Shown here: in pieces, positions 35,364 to 47,267 of the stretch
How positions within the stretch are numbered: position 1 is the first letter of the stretch
Layout: every line of letters starts with the position of its first letter
From: Peribolospora baueri
Lineage: Eukaryota; Basidiomycota; Peribolosporomycetes; Peribolosporales; Peribolosporaceae
Reading direction: 5' to 3'
DNA: 64,000 bases
Assembly (NCBI GenBank): GCA_029717555.1
Contig: JAMDHS010000032.1
Coordinates: 1 to 64,000, forward strand
Position numbers and translations under genes: made by a program
The notes under the pieces: model-generated
What the model saw: only the letters and a program-made list of their open reading frames with translations
Database searches by the model: none
Told to the model about the DNA's origin: nothing

Positions 35364-36444
35364 ATGCCGCCGCCTAGCGCATCCCTCGGCCGTCTCTGTG
35401 AGTCCCTGGGTGCAAAGTGGGATGGAAAAGAAAGAGGAGCTGTCATGAGCGTAGCCAGTCTTGAACAGAGTCTGATCGCTCGTCTCTCTGCCTTTGCGTC
35501 TTACACAAACGCTTAGCGCGGGCACGGGGGACGGCGCCGACGTCGGCCCTCGTGCTGGCCTCGAGCTCCCTCCGAGCCCTCGAGAGCGGTCTGCAGCGCG
35601 TCTCTCTGTCCCCTCCCTCCCCATCCTTCGTCCCTTCCTCCGCTCGCTCCGTCTCTATTTTCACCCGCTTCCTCGAGTCCCGACGGGCAAAGGCGAATAA
35701 GCAGATGGAAGCACAGGTGGACTCGGCTGCGAAGAAGAAGGAGGAGGGCGATCGACCTGCCTCCGTTCCCGTGGGACAGAGTCCAGTGGCGGCGACGACG
35801 GAGGCGGAGGAGTCGCTCGGTGAGGAAGCACCTCGGAAGGTGTGGACAGAGGTGAGCAAACGCGCGGGCGAGCGAGTTGCAGTTCGAAAGAGTCGGGGAA
35901 GAAGGTCGATCGGGCGGTGCGAACACAAACGCAAACGCAAACGTCCCCTCCCCCCCTTTTCGTCCATCCCCTTCTTCCCTTCTTTTCCCTACAGCACAAA
36001 TACTCGACGGCCAACTTCAAGATCTCGCGACGAAAGCTGCAGCTGCTGGCCTCGCAGATCTCGGGCAAGCCGATCGACTCTTCGATCTTGCAAATGGTCT
36101 TTTCCCAGAAGCGCGCCTCGAACCGGATAAAGTCTACGCTGTGTCTCGCTCGTGATCACGCGGTAGCCAAGGGGTTGGATCGTGAGAAGCTGGTGGTGGA
36201 TCAGGCGTGGGTGACGAAGGGCAAGTACATGAAGAGGATGGACATCAAGGGCAGGGGAAGGGTGGGCATGCTGCATCACCCATACGCTCGGATGCACGTC
36301 CTCCTCAAGGAGACCAAGCCGCGGGATGTCCTGCGCGAGGAGAGAAAGCTGGAAAAGCGGAGGAGAGCCGTCCTCCGCAACGGTCCGGGCGTTTATCAGT
36401 TGGAGCGTAAGCTCATCAACCCCAAGCCGTACTTCACCATCTAG
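35364..36444 (+). CDS. MRPL22: Mitochondrial large-subunit ribosomal protein uL22m
   Basis: Exons 35364-35397, 35517-35851 and 35995-36444 encode 272 residues. The first ~60 residues, across exon 1 and the start of exon 2, are rich in Ser, Ala and Arg without acidic residues (MPPPSASLGRL, SRARGTAPTSALVLASSSL), as in a mitochondrial presequence. A charged linker (AAKKKEEGDR) follows. Exon 3 is the uL22 domain: KISRRKLQLLASQISGKPID, QMVFSQKRASNRIKSTL, VDQAWVTKGKYMKRMDIKGR and GRVGMLHHPYARMHVLLKE, the last being the beta-hairpin that lines the exit tunnel. It ends NPKPYFTI. The protein should sit in the mitochondrial 54S subunit. It converges on OST1, with 211 bp between stops. Confidence 0.93.
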
Positions 36445-36655
36445 TCTCTGTACTTTATATAGACAATGGAGCTCGGGATCGCCGGACGTTCAAGGCGATG
36501 GTGTCTAACTCCCGCGCTCGCATCACCTTGACTGAAGAGGCCCTGTCGGCTTTGAAATTAGGCTGAATCGTCCTTCCAGAAGATCTACATAGTACAAACG
36601 GGAAGCCTCTCCTCGACCCAATCGCTCGCTCATCCACAACAAGACGTTTTGTTTT

Positions 36656-38760
36656 TCACTCGGTCTTGATTTTGGTGTCGAATCTGCGCAGGAGGAAGAA
36701 GATGACGAAGATGCCGGCGGCCACCGACGCGACCGCCACGGGTTTGCGGAGGTGGTCCGCGGTGGAGTAAGCGTAGCCGATCTGGATTCGCAAGGTGGAA
36801 GAGACGAATGGGGGTTCAGTGAGGAGGCCCGGAAAGGCGTCGCAAAGGCGGAGCGAGGCAGTGGAGGCTACCCACATAGATGAGTCCGCCGTGTCGCTCG
36901 GAGCAGTTCCTGCGCTTCAGCACGACACTCGGGCGGCCGATCGTGTCGAGGTAGGTGGTGTACACCTCCTCCTTCATCGAGTCGACTTCGAAAGGAAGGT
37001 GTACGCTCACGTCGCTGACGGAAGAATCGGGATGCGGGGGTGTGTGTGTGAGCGTCGATCCCTGCGAGCGACCGTCCGCGCAACTACACTCACGTTGCGC
37101 CCTCTGGCAGGACGATTCTCGTCGTGACGTCGTCCAAAGCGACGTCGGTGATAGGAGTCAAGAACGGCACGGCGATGACAAACTTGTTCGAGCCGGCCTC
37201 AACGTCTTTCCTGAGCCAGCCGCCGGCGCTGGCGGGAAGATCGTAGCCGACGGTGAAGTTGTAGTTCCAGCCTCCCAGAATGGGGTATCGGGGACGGAGA
37301 TCGAGCAGGGTGGGCGCGCCGGCGCCGGGTCCCGACCCGGGAGAGGCCGCGCGCACGGAGGAGGGCCTGAAGGAAGAGGTGGTCACATTGCCAACTTGGT
37401 CGACGTAGTACGGGTCGCGCACGCCCGGGGGGAGATGGAGGGTCAGGTCATTGAGCGTGGGAGAGTTGGCCTTTCGGTAGAAGGCGGCTTGCTGATATGC
37501 TATTCTGGAGAAGTGGCCCTTGAGGCTGTTCGAAACGACGGGGAAAAAGAGGTTGAATGAGATTGACTGACTGCCAAGGCGACGAGCGAAGCGACCGGTG
37601 ACCGCGACCGTGGCCGGAACTCACCGAGGGCCAGAGTTGGTGAGGTTGTACACGTCCCGCACGGCCAAGTTGTCACCCCAGTGGCTGACCTCGATGTGTC
37701 TGTCCAGTTCGGTGATGGTGACGACGGGCACCTCGTGCTCGTAGTGGATCCGGCCCTTGACTGGGACACCCTCCGGAGTGTACGCTTCTCCGCTCTTGGG
37801 CTTGGAGGGCGTCGCACCGATCTTGAGGGCCGGGAGGGGCGAGAAGGGACCAAAGGTGATGGTCGAGCCGGACTTTGTAGCGTGCAAGGTCGGCGAGTGG
37901 GAGACGATATTGGCGGAGGAAGACCTAGTTGACGCGCACGGTGGGTGAGTCCACGCGAACGAAGAGTGTCGATCGACGGGAAGCGAGTGAGCGAAGCTCA
38001 AAAAAGAAATCAGATATAGACCGATGACCACCCACCGGACTTTAACCCGGCCATTTTCGCCGCCATACACACTGCGCACGCCCGCATCGCCTTCCCAGAG
38101 GAGGAACTGCTGGTCGGACTGAGAGACGGTCTCGGGCAAAGGACGGACGACGTGGTTGGAGACGGTGGCGATGTTGAACGCAAAAGTGTCACCGGACTTG
38201 GGGGGGACGGCGACGGAGAAGAGGTGCGATCCACTGGAAGGGGGGGCAGGGGGGGGGGGGGATAAGCACGGTTAAGTCGTAGACGTCAGCGTCCTGTCGA
38301 ACGGGCGAGGCGAACATTCGAAGCGGCGGCCGCCTCGACCTGGCCATCTTTCCTCTCGCGGCCCCACGGGCGAGGAGAACGACGACGATAACGACGACGA
38401 CGGGATCGGATCTACTCACCTCGCTTCATCCCTTCCCTCGTCCTTAACGGCCAGCACACGTCCCGAACCCCTCTCCTTAGCCTGTATCCAGCTAAGCTTA
38501 TCAGCCTCGTCCCGGTCCAGCGCCACAATGTACCTCTCGGCGTCCGACCCCGCGGCGTCAGCGTCGGAGTGGCCTCGCTTGGCGGTGTACGCGGTGTTGG
38601 TGTGCGTGACCGAGCCGCCGAGCTCGACGGTGCGCACGATCGACGTGGGCTTCCATGCGGTCGGGGAGAAGGTGGGGGGGAGGGCGAGGACGCCGCCGCC
38701 ACCTGGGAGAAAGGAGGCGGCGGCAAGAAGGAGCGAGAGGAAGAGGAAGAGAGAGCGCAT
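36656..38760 (-). CDS. OST1: Oligosaccharyltransferase subunit Ost1 (ribophorin I)
   Basis: Exons 38760-38420, 38233-38036, 37924-37625, 37525-37094, 37014-36876 and 36781-36656 give 511 residues. Ost1 is an essential ER-membrane subunit of the complex that adds the N-glycan to nascent proteins. MRSLFLFLSLLLAAASF is a signal peptide. The lumenal domain shows SIVRTVELGGSVTHTNTAY, RIHYEHEVPVVTITELDRHI, VSHWGDNLAVRDVYNLTNSG, KGHFSRIAYQQAAF and FTVGYDLPASAGGWLRKD, all typical of ribophorin I. LRKPVAVASVAAGIFVIFFL near the C-terminus is the single membrane span, followed by a short cytosolic tail LLRRFDTKIKTE. NLTN and NVTT are possible glycosylation sites in the protein itself. The donor of intron 5 was set at GTGGGT (exon end 36876) because it alone keeps phase with the last exon. 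Confidence 0.95.
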
Positions 38761-39732
38761 CTTTTTTTTCTCTCTCGTGCTGCGCTCGAATGGGGATGCC
38801 TAGCCTAGCCGAGGTCGTTCGAGGCGAGGGTGAGAAGGACGAACGGACCGACGTCCACGCTGGCCGTCCCAAGCTTCCAATGCGGGTCTGGCTCCGCCGA
38901 TCCGACCGCAGCGGTCACGTGCACACACTTGCTCGCAGCAGGATCCCATTGGTGGTTTGCACGACCTGGCGCAGGGGGAGGAGGGGGATATCGGTGTATC
39001 AAGTACACGATGGGGAAGACTAAGGAAAAGGGAGAACGGAAAGGCGGGAAAAAAAGGCGAGCGGGAAAGAACGAGAGGAACGAGAGGAGACGGGGGATGT
39101 GGAGACAGCGAGTGCGGGACAGAGTAGAGGAGACGGGAGTTTGAGGTAAACAGCAAAGCCCAAAGGGAAAGGAAACGAAGAGTGGGAAACGGGGCGAAAA
39201 AAAAGGGGGGGCGAAAAGGGAGTGGAGGCACCGGAAAACGGCGGAGACGGGCAGGCGGGGAGAGCAGAGTCGGTCGGTCGATCGATCGTCGCGACGAAAA
39301 CGAGGGGCGCCCAAAGGACGACACGGGGAGAAAGAAGAGGGACGTGATGGGCGTCCGGCGGAATAGGTAAAGTGAAAGAGACGAGACGAGAAAGGAAGGA
39401 GAAAAACGCGGTCGTGGGTTCGAACGGATGGATGGTTGTGCTGGGCTGAGCTGAGAAGAGGAGAGAACGGGAGGGGTGGAGATGCGATAGCTGTACGGCG
39501 ACGAAGGAAGGGAGGACGAGATGGGAGACAACTGGCGGGTCCACGGGAGAAGGTAGGGAGGACGGGGGAGGAAGAGCACAAAGGGAATAATTGATCGCGA
39601 AACCAAAGCGTTCAAAGGGCGGATGGGAGGTCGGGTAGACGAACGAAGGAAAGGACGACATGAAGGGATGGTGGGATGCGGGCAGACGAGGATGGGACGG
39701 ACGGCGCAAGGCTGGCGCAAGGGCTACGCCGG
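38761..39732. promoter_or_regulatory. OST1 promoter with a long polypurine tract
   Basis: About 970 bp between the OST1 start and the stop of the kinase gene, both on the minus strand. From about 39000 to 39560 the + strand is overwhelmingly G and A (C and T in the OST1 direction). No coding frame is believable; long open frames here are simply the result of that composition. The tract probably belongs to the OST1 promoter. Confidence 0.5.
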
Positions 39733-42700
39733 CTACCCTTTGCCCTCTCGGTACTGCATCATCGCAGGATGGTCGACGTTGGTCGGCACGGCCAAGTCGG
39801 ATGCCGCGGCTGCCATGTGCGAGAATGGTGGGAGTACCATCGTTGGCTGCTGTTGTGGCGGTGGTTTTCGTTGTTGCTGCTGTTGTTGCTGTTGCTGCTG
39901 CTGTTGTGGTTGTTGTTGCTGAGAAGCCTGACCAGGGTGCCCGCTGCCGTCCCCACCGACGGCGGCCGCGGCGGCCGCAAGCTGAGGGTTATAGGGCACC
40001 CTGAACATGGGGATCGCGGCGGGCGGAGAGGGCTGCAGAGAGCTAGCGCCCGTCGAGCTAGAGGCGACACTGCCTCTGCTCACCCCACGCTGCGGTCCGG
40101 GGCCGCCGCCGTCGTGACTGGCTTGGATGGGAGGCAAGGTGATCGGGTAACCCTGTGGGCCGAACGAGCCGTGGGAGTGACCGGACGAAAGGCTGGATTG
40201 CGGAGCGTGCTGCGAGTAAGGATGGTACCGCGTCTGGGAGCCGTGCAAAGGCGACGCCGAACCGGCGCGATTGGCGGAGGAGGCCCGGCTGCCGGAGAAG
40301 TAGCCAGACGAGGGCGAGGCGATGGGCGATCGAGATCGCTTCTCGGCCGCGGTCATGTTCTCCAGGTTGGCGATCAGCTGGCTATCCACCGAGTGAGCCG
40401 AGCGCGCGTCCGAACTAGTCCGCGTCGAGTCGAGCGACGTTTGCAGACGATCGCCGGGGAGGAGGCTCGGCGAGAGCGGATGCGGCGGCGCGAGGCCGGA
40501 AGCGTTGACGGACGCGTAGGCAGTCGAACCGAGCGAGGAGAAGGACGTGGCTCGGTGGAGGACGTTGGGGTTGGCCATGAGGTTCATCGACGATCTCGCC
40601 GGACCGGGGTCGCTGTCGTTCGTCTGGTACGACGCCATCGACGTTCGTCGAGGGTCGAAGTGATCGTCCGAGCTGGACATGGGCTGATCGTCGCTCGAGT
40701 CTCCTCGCCAGGCTCCTCGCTCCGTCGGACCAAGACCACCACCACCACCAGCCCATCCGCCCGACTTGGCTTGTAACGACGACTGACCAGCGGTGGCCGG
40801 ATGAAGGTTTGACCGGCTCGTCCGGAGCATGGAGGGCAGCGTCGACGGGGCGAGATTGCGCTGTGGACCAAACGTGGGGCTGGTGACAAATTGGGTCATG
40901 GGCTGTTTGCCCTTGGCCTTCTCCGTCGGCGCCCCGGACGGCGCGACACCTCGACGTTCCGTTTCGGACTCGAGCGTGGTCTGAAGCCACTCCACTTCCG
41001 GGGGCCGTCCCTGCGGATTGCTGCTGACCAGCTGTTCGCGCTTATGCAACACCGCTCGCGCCCTCTCCCTCGCCGCTCGCTGCTGCGCCTCGCGTTTTGC
41101 CTTCTCTGCCTCCTTGCGCTCCTTCTCCGCTTCCTTCTTGGCCTTTTTGGGATCGACGGGGGCCAAAGTATCGCCGGAACCGGTGCCGGCGGGGTTGGAG
41201 CCCAACTGAGGGGCCGGCAGAGGCGGAGAGCCGGCCTGGGACAGTTGCGCTTGGCCTTGGTAATTGAGCGGGAAGGACATGAGGGACGAGTTTTGGGCGG
41301 GGGACGGGACGCCCTCGAAGATGGACCCGTCGTACAACGTCGAGCCGCCGTTCGAAGCGCGTCGGTGGATGTACCAAGACTGATGGCCGTTCGAACTGGC
41401 GTACTGGGACGCCGAGTCTGGAAACGCAGGGTATTGCGAGCCCCCGGAGCTGCGCGTGTCGGAGCCGAGTGTGGGGGCCCAGCTGCCGGAGAGTCCGGAT
41501 ATGCGTGTGCCAGCGCCGGCAGCGTCGGCGCCGCCGAAGCTGTATAAGGAACTGTTGGCCGGAGAGCCTGTCTGCTCGGCGTCCATCGGTACCACTTCGC
41601 CCGAATCCTCCCTCGTCCGCTTCGTCTCGCCGACGTGGGCAACGGACAGCAAGGCTTCCAAGCCCGAGTCGTACACCGTCCGCGGAGGGGCAGCGGCCTG
41701 ACCGTTGGTCGCCGCCGCCGCCGCGTTGCTCCCCACCACCACCGGGTTTCCGGCCCTCGGTGGTTGGCCCTTGAAGAAGGCTGCTTGTTGCTCGCTGAGC
41801 GGCTGCAGTCGGCCGTCGAGGTTCGCCTTGGGATAAAAGGGAGCGCGGTGGAGGGCGAAATCGCTGTTGACGGAGGGCATGCCTGGCACGGGCGCCCGCC
41901 GCTCGCCAGCGCCAAACGGAGGCTTGGTAGGTGTCGGATGGGAATGGGATGGCGGGAGGGCGCGGGGGGAGACGACGCTGGGGTGGGAAACGGAATCGGG
42001 GAGGGTGGAAACGTCGGTCTGTATGGGGGCGAGCACGGGCGTGGGTCGAGATGGAGCGGGGGGAGCGGCCTGCGGGGTCAGCGGCTTAAGCCGAGCGGCG
42101 ACCTCGGTGAAGTAGGCATGGTCCAAGCACTGTTGCGTCGTCAGTCGCGCCTTTGGATCGTATCGGAGGAGGTCCTGCATGCAGTCCACCAGCTGGCGGG
42201 GCACCGTGGGAGGGAAGAGGGAATGGAAATTCATGGGATTCGTCTGGGGGTATTTTTTTTCCGAAAGGGAGGAAAGGAAGGAAACGCATGAGCTTGGGCG
42301 CCGCCAGTGAGCTAGCTAGCGAAGCGCCTCGACAAGCCGCCATCGATCGGTGGGGGCGCACTGACCTTGGGGAAGGAAAAACCGACAGCCTTGGCCATCT
42401 TGATGCCTCGGTCCCAAGCACCTCCGCCTCTTCGCCTCCCTCGGTCGTCGTCGCCGTACTCGTCGGTGGGATCTCCGAGGACGTCGCAAATCCTGTACAC
42501 CTGGTCGACTTCGCTCTGACCGGGGAAGAGGGGTTTGAGGTTGATGACCTCTGCGAGGATAGTGCCTAGGGCCCACATGTCCACCGGGTTGGAGTAGTCG
42601 CGGGAGCGGAGGAGGACTTCTGGGGCGCGGTACCAGCGCGTGCTGACGTATTCGGTGTACGGGGGCTTGCTCTTGGTCTCCCTGGCGAGACCAAAGTCGG

Positions 42701-43664
42701 CGAGCTTGAGGATGACGATGACGTCCCTTTCGGGAGCGGTGCCGGGGAGGGCGAAGGGGGCAGAGGGAGGGTAGTCGGCGAGGCCGGTGGTGGTGATGAG
42801 CAGGTTCTCGGGCTTCATGTCTCGGTGGAAGAAGCCGGCGGAGTGGATGTGGTGAAGGCCAGCCATGATCTGGGAGAAGATGGAGGCGACGAGACCGCCT
42901 GCGAGCGGCCTGCCTTTTCGCGACTTTGTGAGCTGGTAGAGGTTGCCCTCCATGCACTCGAAGACGAAGTGAAGTTCCTTGGTCATCGGGGAGAGGAAGG
43001 CGTCGTAGAGAGGGATGATGTTGGGGTGGGACGGTATGGATTGGAGGGACTGAGGGGGGCGAAAGAAGAGGAAAAGGGGGGGAAGAAGAGTGAGCGATGG
43101 ACGGGCGAGAGAGCAAGCAAGCAGGCGGACGGTGCGTCGTCCGTCCGTCCGTCACCTGGGCACCACCCATCGGTCGACCGCTTTCTTTCTTTCTTTCCTC
43201 TCGTTCGTTCGTTCGTTCGTGCGTGCGTGCCTGCTGACGTCGGTCGCATCCTTCATCGTACGCACCTTGAGCTCCTTGAGCTTGATACATTCCTCCCAGC
43301 TCGGAAAGGGCTTCTTCATCCGCTTGATCGCGACGAGACGCTTGCCGATGTACTCTGGCCTCGTGGTAGGATGTTGCATCGGGCTGAGCATGGTGCCACT
43401 GGGCAAAGGGCTCTTCCAGTCGGCGAGACAGACGGTGCCGAAGGAGCCATCTCCGACTTCTTTGATGACGCTGTAGTGCCGGGGTGACGATGGGGAGAGG
43501 GGTACGGGCGGGGGATGGGAGACGGAGGAGACGCGCGCGTGGGATCCGTTGGTGAGAGGAGCGAAGGGCATGCCGGCGACGACGATGGCCGCCGCGCTGG
43601 GAGCGGGGGGCGTAGGAAGAGGAGCGGCAGCGGCGGTTCCAGCACCTCCACCGCCGCCTCGCAT
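39733..43664 (-). CDS. CRK1: Ime2/Crk1-type (RCK/MAK) protein kinase
   Basis: Exons 43664-43266, 43049-42366 and 42243-39733 give about 1197 residues. The kinase domain spans roughly residues 60-400: [15 protein letters not shown] (Gly loop), [10 protein letters not shown] (Lys), [10 protein letters not shown] (catalytic loop), [10 protein letters not shown], then [17 protein letters not shown]. The TEY activation motif with a CMGC-type body fits the Ime2/MAK/ICK group; its basidiomycete member Crk1 links nutrition to morphogenesis and mating. There are extra loops after NLL (Pro-rich) and after [11 protein letters not shown]. The remaining ~800 residues are Ser/Pro-rich with a coiled, Lys/Glu/Arg-rich stretch near residue 770 and a poly-Gln run near the end (39871-39921). 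The start at 43664 is the first Met in the frame; a Ser/Pro-rich frame beginning at 43957 could be an extra upstream exon, but no in-phase splice was found. Confidence 0.88.
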
Positions 43665-45812
43665 CGCCCACGCACGCAAGCGGTCGCTCGCTCTCTGTCG
43701 TCGCTCGCTGGCGTTGGCGTTGGGCTGGGCGAGGAGACGGAGACGCGTCCGGGCGTCGAGCGAGGGCGGGGCGGGGTCAGAAGAGAGGAGGGCTTGGAGG
43801 AGAGGTTAGAAGCGGGGTGGAGAAGGGATGGGAAGGAAAGAGGAAGGTGGTGTCGGATGGAGGATGATGATGATGGCTGGGCGTCGTCTGGTGTGCCGCT
43901 GACGGACTCCGGGGCGGAGGAGTGAAGGAACGGTGTTGTCGGTGTTGTCGGTGTCATCGACCTGCGAGAAGCTGGCGGGCGGGCGGCGGCGGAAGAGAGA
44001 GGGCGAGCGAGCGAGCGAGGCGACGAGTGGTGGGTGGGTGAACTTTACATGGATGGATATGGATGGATATGGATGGGATTATTATATGGATGGGATTATT
44101 ATTATATGGTTATGGATATGGATGGGATAATATGTTGACTTTGCGCGTTCCACTTGGGCTTGACCTTGGCCTTCGGCTTCCGCTTGGGTTTGAGTTTGGC
44201 TTGGTTTGTTTTTTTGCTAATGGTAACGGTGATGTTTTCTTTTCCTTCCATTAGGTATCCTTTCTTGTCTTTTCTTTTCTTATCCTAGTAGTCTCCGTAC
44301 TCGCCCTATTTACAACACTACTTACCAGTGACACTCTTCTTCTTACCCCCCGCCCGCCCACCGCTTGCTCGCTCGCCCGTTTTCTTCTACGTCTGCTTTC
44401 AGTCCCGACTACCTCCGCTCGCTTCGCTCGAGATGGCGAGCCCCAGCCCAAGCCCGCCCAAGCCCGCCTTTGTACGCCACGTGCCCATACATACATACCA
44501 CTCATACCACTCCGCGCCTCCGCCCCATTACAACCATTACAACCCATTACAATTCCCCTCCGCCGCCCTTTCCCGTCGCATATTTCCGCCACGCCACTCC
44601 GTCCGTCCCAGTCCCCACCGCGAGGCGCTCGCTGGCCGGCCCGCGCGGAGACATCGCATCACGTCCTAGTCGGCACTCAGTCCGCCCACCCAAGCCAGCG
44701 CGGCCTGGACACATCCACATCCCCTCGCTGTCGAAAAAAAAAAACAAAAAGGGATGCACGGAACGCGGCCGACCGACGGATGGACAGCGAGCGCGCCTCG
44801 CATGCACACATGCAGACCACCCAGCGATGCGATGGATGAATGGATGGGTGGATGGATGGATGGATGGGCTCACTCAGCCGACGACGCCTCGCTCCCGACT
44901 TCCCTTCCACACCGCCTCCGCTCAGCTTGTTTTGTTTTCCGCCCACACGGCGCCGACCGACCGACCAAACAGACGCGACGACGAAGACGACAGAGAGAGG
45001 GACACAGACAGACAGACAGACAGACGCCAGGGCGCCTTTCTTATCCGCATTCGCCGTGCACCAGCGCATTGTCGTCTGTCTGTCTGCATCCTGTCTGTCG
45101 ACTACATTCTTTCTACCCTCTCCGACCGTAATGGGGGGGCGGATCCTTCCCTCCATGCTAAGGAATGTCTCCGCGGACGGGTTTCTCGAGTTGGACCATG
45201 GTCTACGTCGCCGTGCGGACGACCGCTCCCGTCTATCTATTAAAAGACGCGAACGAGCCAACGAACAAGCGAGGCCACGGGATATCTCCCACTGGACCCA
45301 AAACCGTGCTGCAGAAATGAACAGCCGCGAGCGCCGACGCCGCCTGTCACGGGCCAACCACGGCGGCCTCTGACCGTCACACCGAGAATGGACAAGTCAC
45401 ACCATCTTGAGCGCAATACGTGGGCCACTGACGACGGTCAGATGGCACGAGAGACAACAGCCTCCTCGCGCGCTCCACACGATCTGCGGATGAAAGAGCG
45501 CTGAGAAGAAGACGAGAATGTTCGCGAAAAGGAGCCCAAGGATGAAATGGAGAATGGGCGACGATCGAACGACAATACTCGTACTCGGATGGCACCGCGA
45601 AAAAGGAGAACCCCCGCAGCCGCAGCAACAAACGGTGCTGCGGCGGTGCAATTCCTGGAGGGTCTCCTGGACGGGAGCGCCGGCGCGACGACGAAGAGCG
45701 AAGGTGGACGACACTTGGCTTGGTTCTCCATAGATAGACAGACGCAGACGCTCCTTCCCATCGCCTTCGCTCTCGTTCACCTCGCCGTCCAGGAGACGTT
45801 ACTTTCGCACAA
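43665..45812. other. Long divergent spacer rich in microsatellites
   Basis: About 2.1 kb between the kinase and the small GPI protein, which point away from each other. It contains GGATAT/GGAT repeats at about 44048-44130, GGAT repeats at about 44836-44870, and CAGA repeats at about 45003-45026. Several long open frames exist, but they are repeat-derived, overlap on both strands and resemble nothing. Two large promoters are the likely content. Confidence 0.45.
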
Positions 45813-46401
45813 ATGAAGGCTCCCTCTTCCTCTCTCGTCACCCTCTTCCTCGCCCTCCTCGCCGTCCAGGCGGCCGTCGCGCAACAACAGGCTGCCTCCT
45901 CCACCGCCCCGCCGTCGTCCAGCGGCTCGGCCGTGTCGACCACCGCTCCTGCCTCTTCCAGCGGCTCGGCCGTGCCCAGCGCCGCATCCAGCGGAGCAGG
46001 CAGCGCCAATGCCACCGTCTCCGCCTCTGGCACGGCCAGCACAAACGGCACGGCGCCGACGGCGTCCAGAAACGGCACGCTGTCCACCACCACCGCCAGC
46101 ACGTTCCCCATCGCCTCTTGGACTTCTGCTGCCTCGCCTCAGGCTGTTCCAGCGCCCGGACAGACTGGAGCCGGCGTACCCGCCGGACCCGACGATGGGT
46201 GAGTCGGGCGCGGCGCGAGATCAGGCAGAGATCGAACAAATGAACGACCGTCGCTGACCACGAGTTCGTCCGTTCTTCTCCTCCACGCTCACGGCCAGCT
46301 ACATCGCCGGCGCAGCTCGTCTGCTCTCTGACGCCAGGCCCGTCGGCGCGATGGCCGCTCTCATCGTCGCCCTCACTGCTGGCGTCGTCGTCCTGGCCTG
46401 A
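45813..46401 (+). CDS. Small Ser/Thr/Ala-rich GPI-anchored surface protein
   Basis: Exons 45813-46198 and 46299-46401 encode 162 residues. MKAPSSSLVTLFLALLAVQA is a signal peptide (cleavage near VAQQQ). The middle is almost only Ser, Thr, Ala, Gly and Pro, with repeated SSSGSAV units and several N-x-S/T sites (NATVS, NGTA, NGTL), so heavy O- and N-glycosylation is likely. Exon 2 encodes a C-terminal hydrophobic tail, ALIVALTAGVVVLA, preceded by small residues: a GPI attachment signal. There is no catalytic domain. This is the layout of a cell-wall mannoprotein; the role is unknown. The splice joins in phase (GG|C). Confidence 0.82.
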
Positions 46402-47267
46402 GGCCCTCCCCGCTCGAGGAGAGGGGCTGTGCCAGTCGTCGAGTCTCTTCCTTTGGTTTGCCATGGTTTGCTGCTTTGGTCGTTTGGATCTCGATCGACG
46501 AGCGTGACGCTCGGCCCTTCGGTCATGGGGACCGCAAGACGTCCGCCCGTTCCCTCGTTTTGGTTCTCTCCGGACAATGGTTTCTGTGGATGTGGACTTT
46601 TTTTTTATCCCTCTTAACTCTCATGGACTCTTTTTTTGTAGGCTGCTTCTCCTCCCAATTCTCCTTTTCCCCTTTCCGTCCGCCTCAGGCGCAGCTACTT
46701 AAAAGCGAGAGGAACGCGCGATCCTCCCTTCCCATCTTCCATTCCCGTCTTCGTCTGGGCTGTTTTTTTATTTCTTTTATTTCCTGTTTTACTCCTCTCC
46801 TTCGTCACGGACCCTCCTTCCTCCCTCTCACGCGCACTCAGCATCGTATCCTACAACATCACATCACCCGAGTCCGAATGCATCTTCACCTCCGTCCCTC
46901 CCCTCCCTTCCACTTTTCGCTGTGTTGGACGCCGTCGATAACCGGCCCCCGGAGCTCGACCGATGCAATGTCATGCATGCCTCGTTTTCGTTCCTCCCCG
47001 CTTAGCATTCCATGCCGGCACGGACGTGGACGGGCTGGTCCGTGCGCTGTCCTCCCGTCCGTCCATCCGCCATGTCCCATCCATCCATCTATCCATCCCC
47101 CGTGGCGGAAGTTGGTTGGTTAGTTGGTTGGTTGGTTGGACGAGCACGGGGCAGGCCCGAGGGAGGATTGTGAGAGGGATCTAGAATAAAAACGACGGGC
47201 TGCCAGGCTCTGGCTCTGGCTAAGCTGAGCTGAGCGCCCTTTTTCCCTTTTCCCTTTTCCGCTCTCT
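46402..47267. other. Convergent spacer with simple repeats
   Basis: About 870 bp between two stop codons. It is pyrimidine-rich for most of its length and includes a CCATCCAT repeat near 47069-47098 and a GGTT repeat at about 47112-47138. I see no gene or RNA in it. Confidence 0.5.

Noticed and set aside
38800-39720. 306-codon frame on the minus strand between CRK1 and OST1
   Set aside because: Composition is almost only Ser, Pro, Phe, Leu and Arg, as expected from a polypyrimidine strand; two other frames are open over the same stretch.
43679-43957. Ser/Pro-rich frame from an ATG at 43957 as an extra N-terminal exon of the kinase
   Set aside because: No donor and acceptor pair joined it in phase to the kinase exon; kept only as an alternative in the gene entry.
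44365-45373. Several overlapping long frames on both strands
   Set aside because: They are built from GGAT and CAGA microsatellites, contain no domain, and overlap one another.
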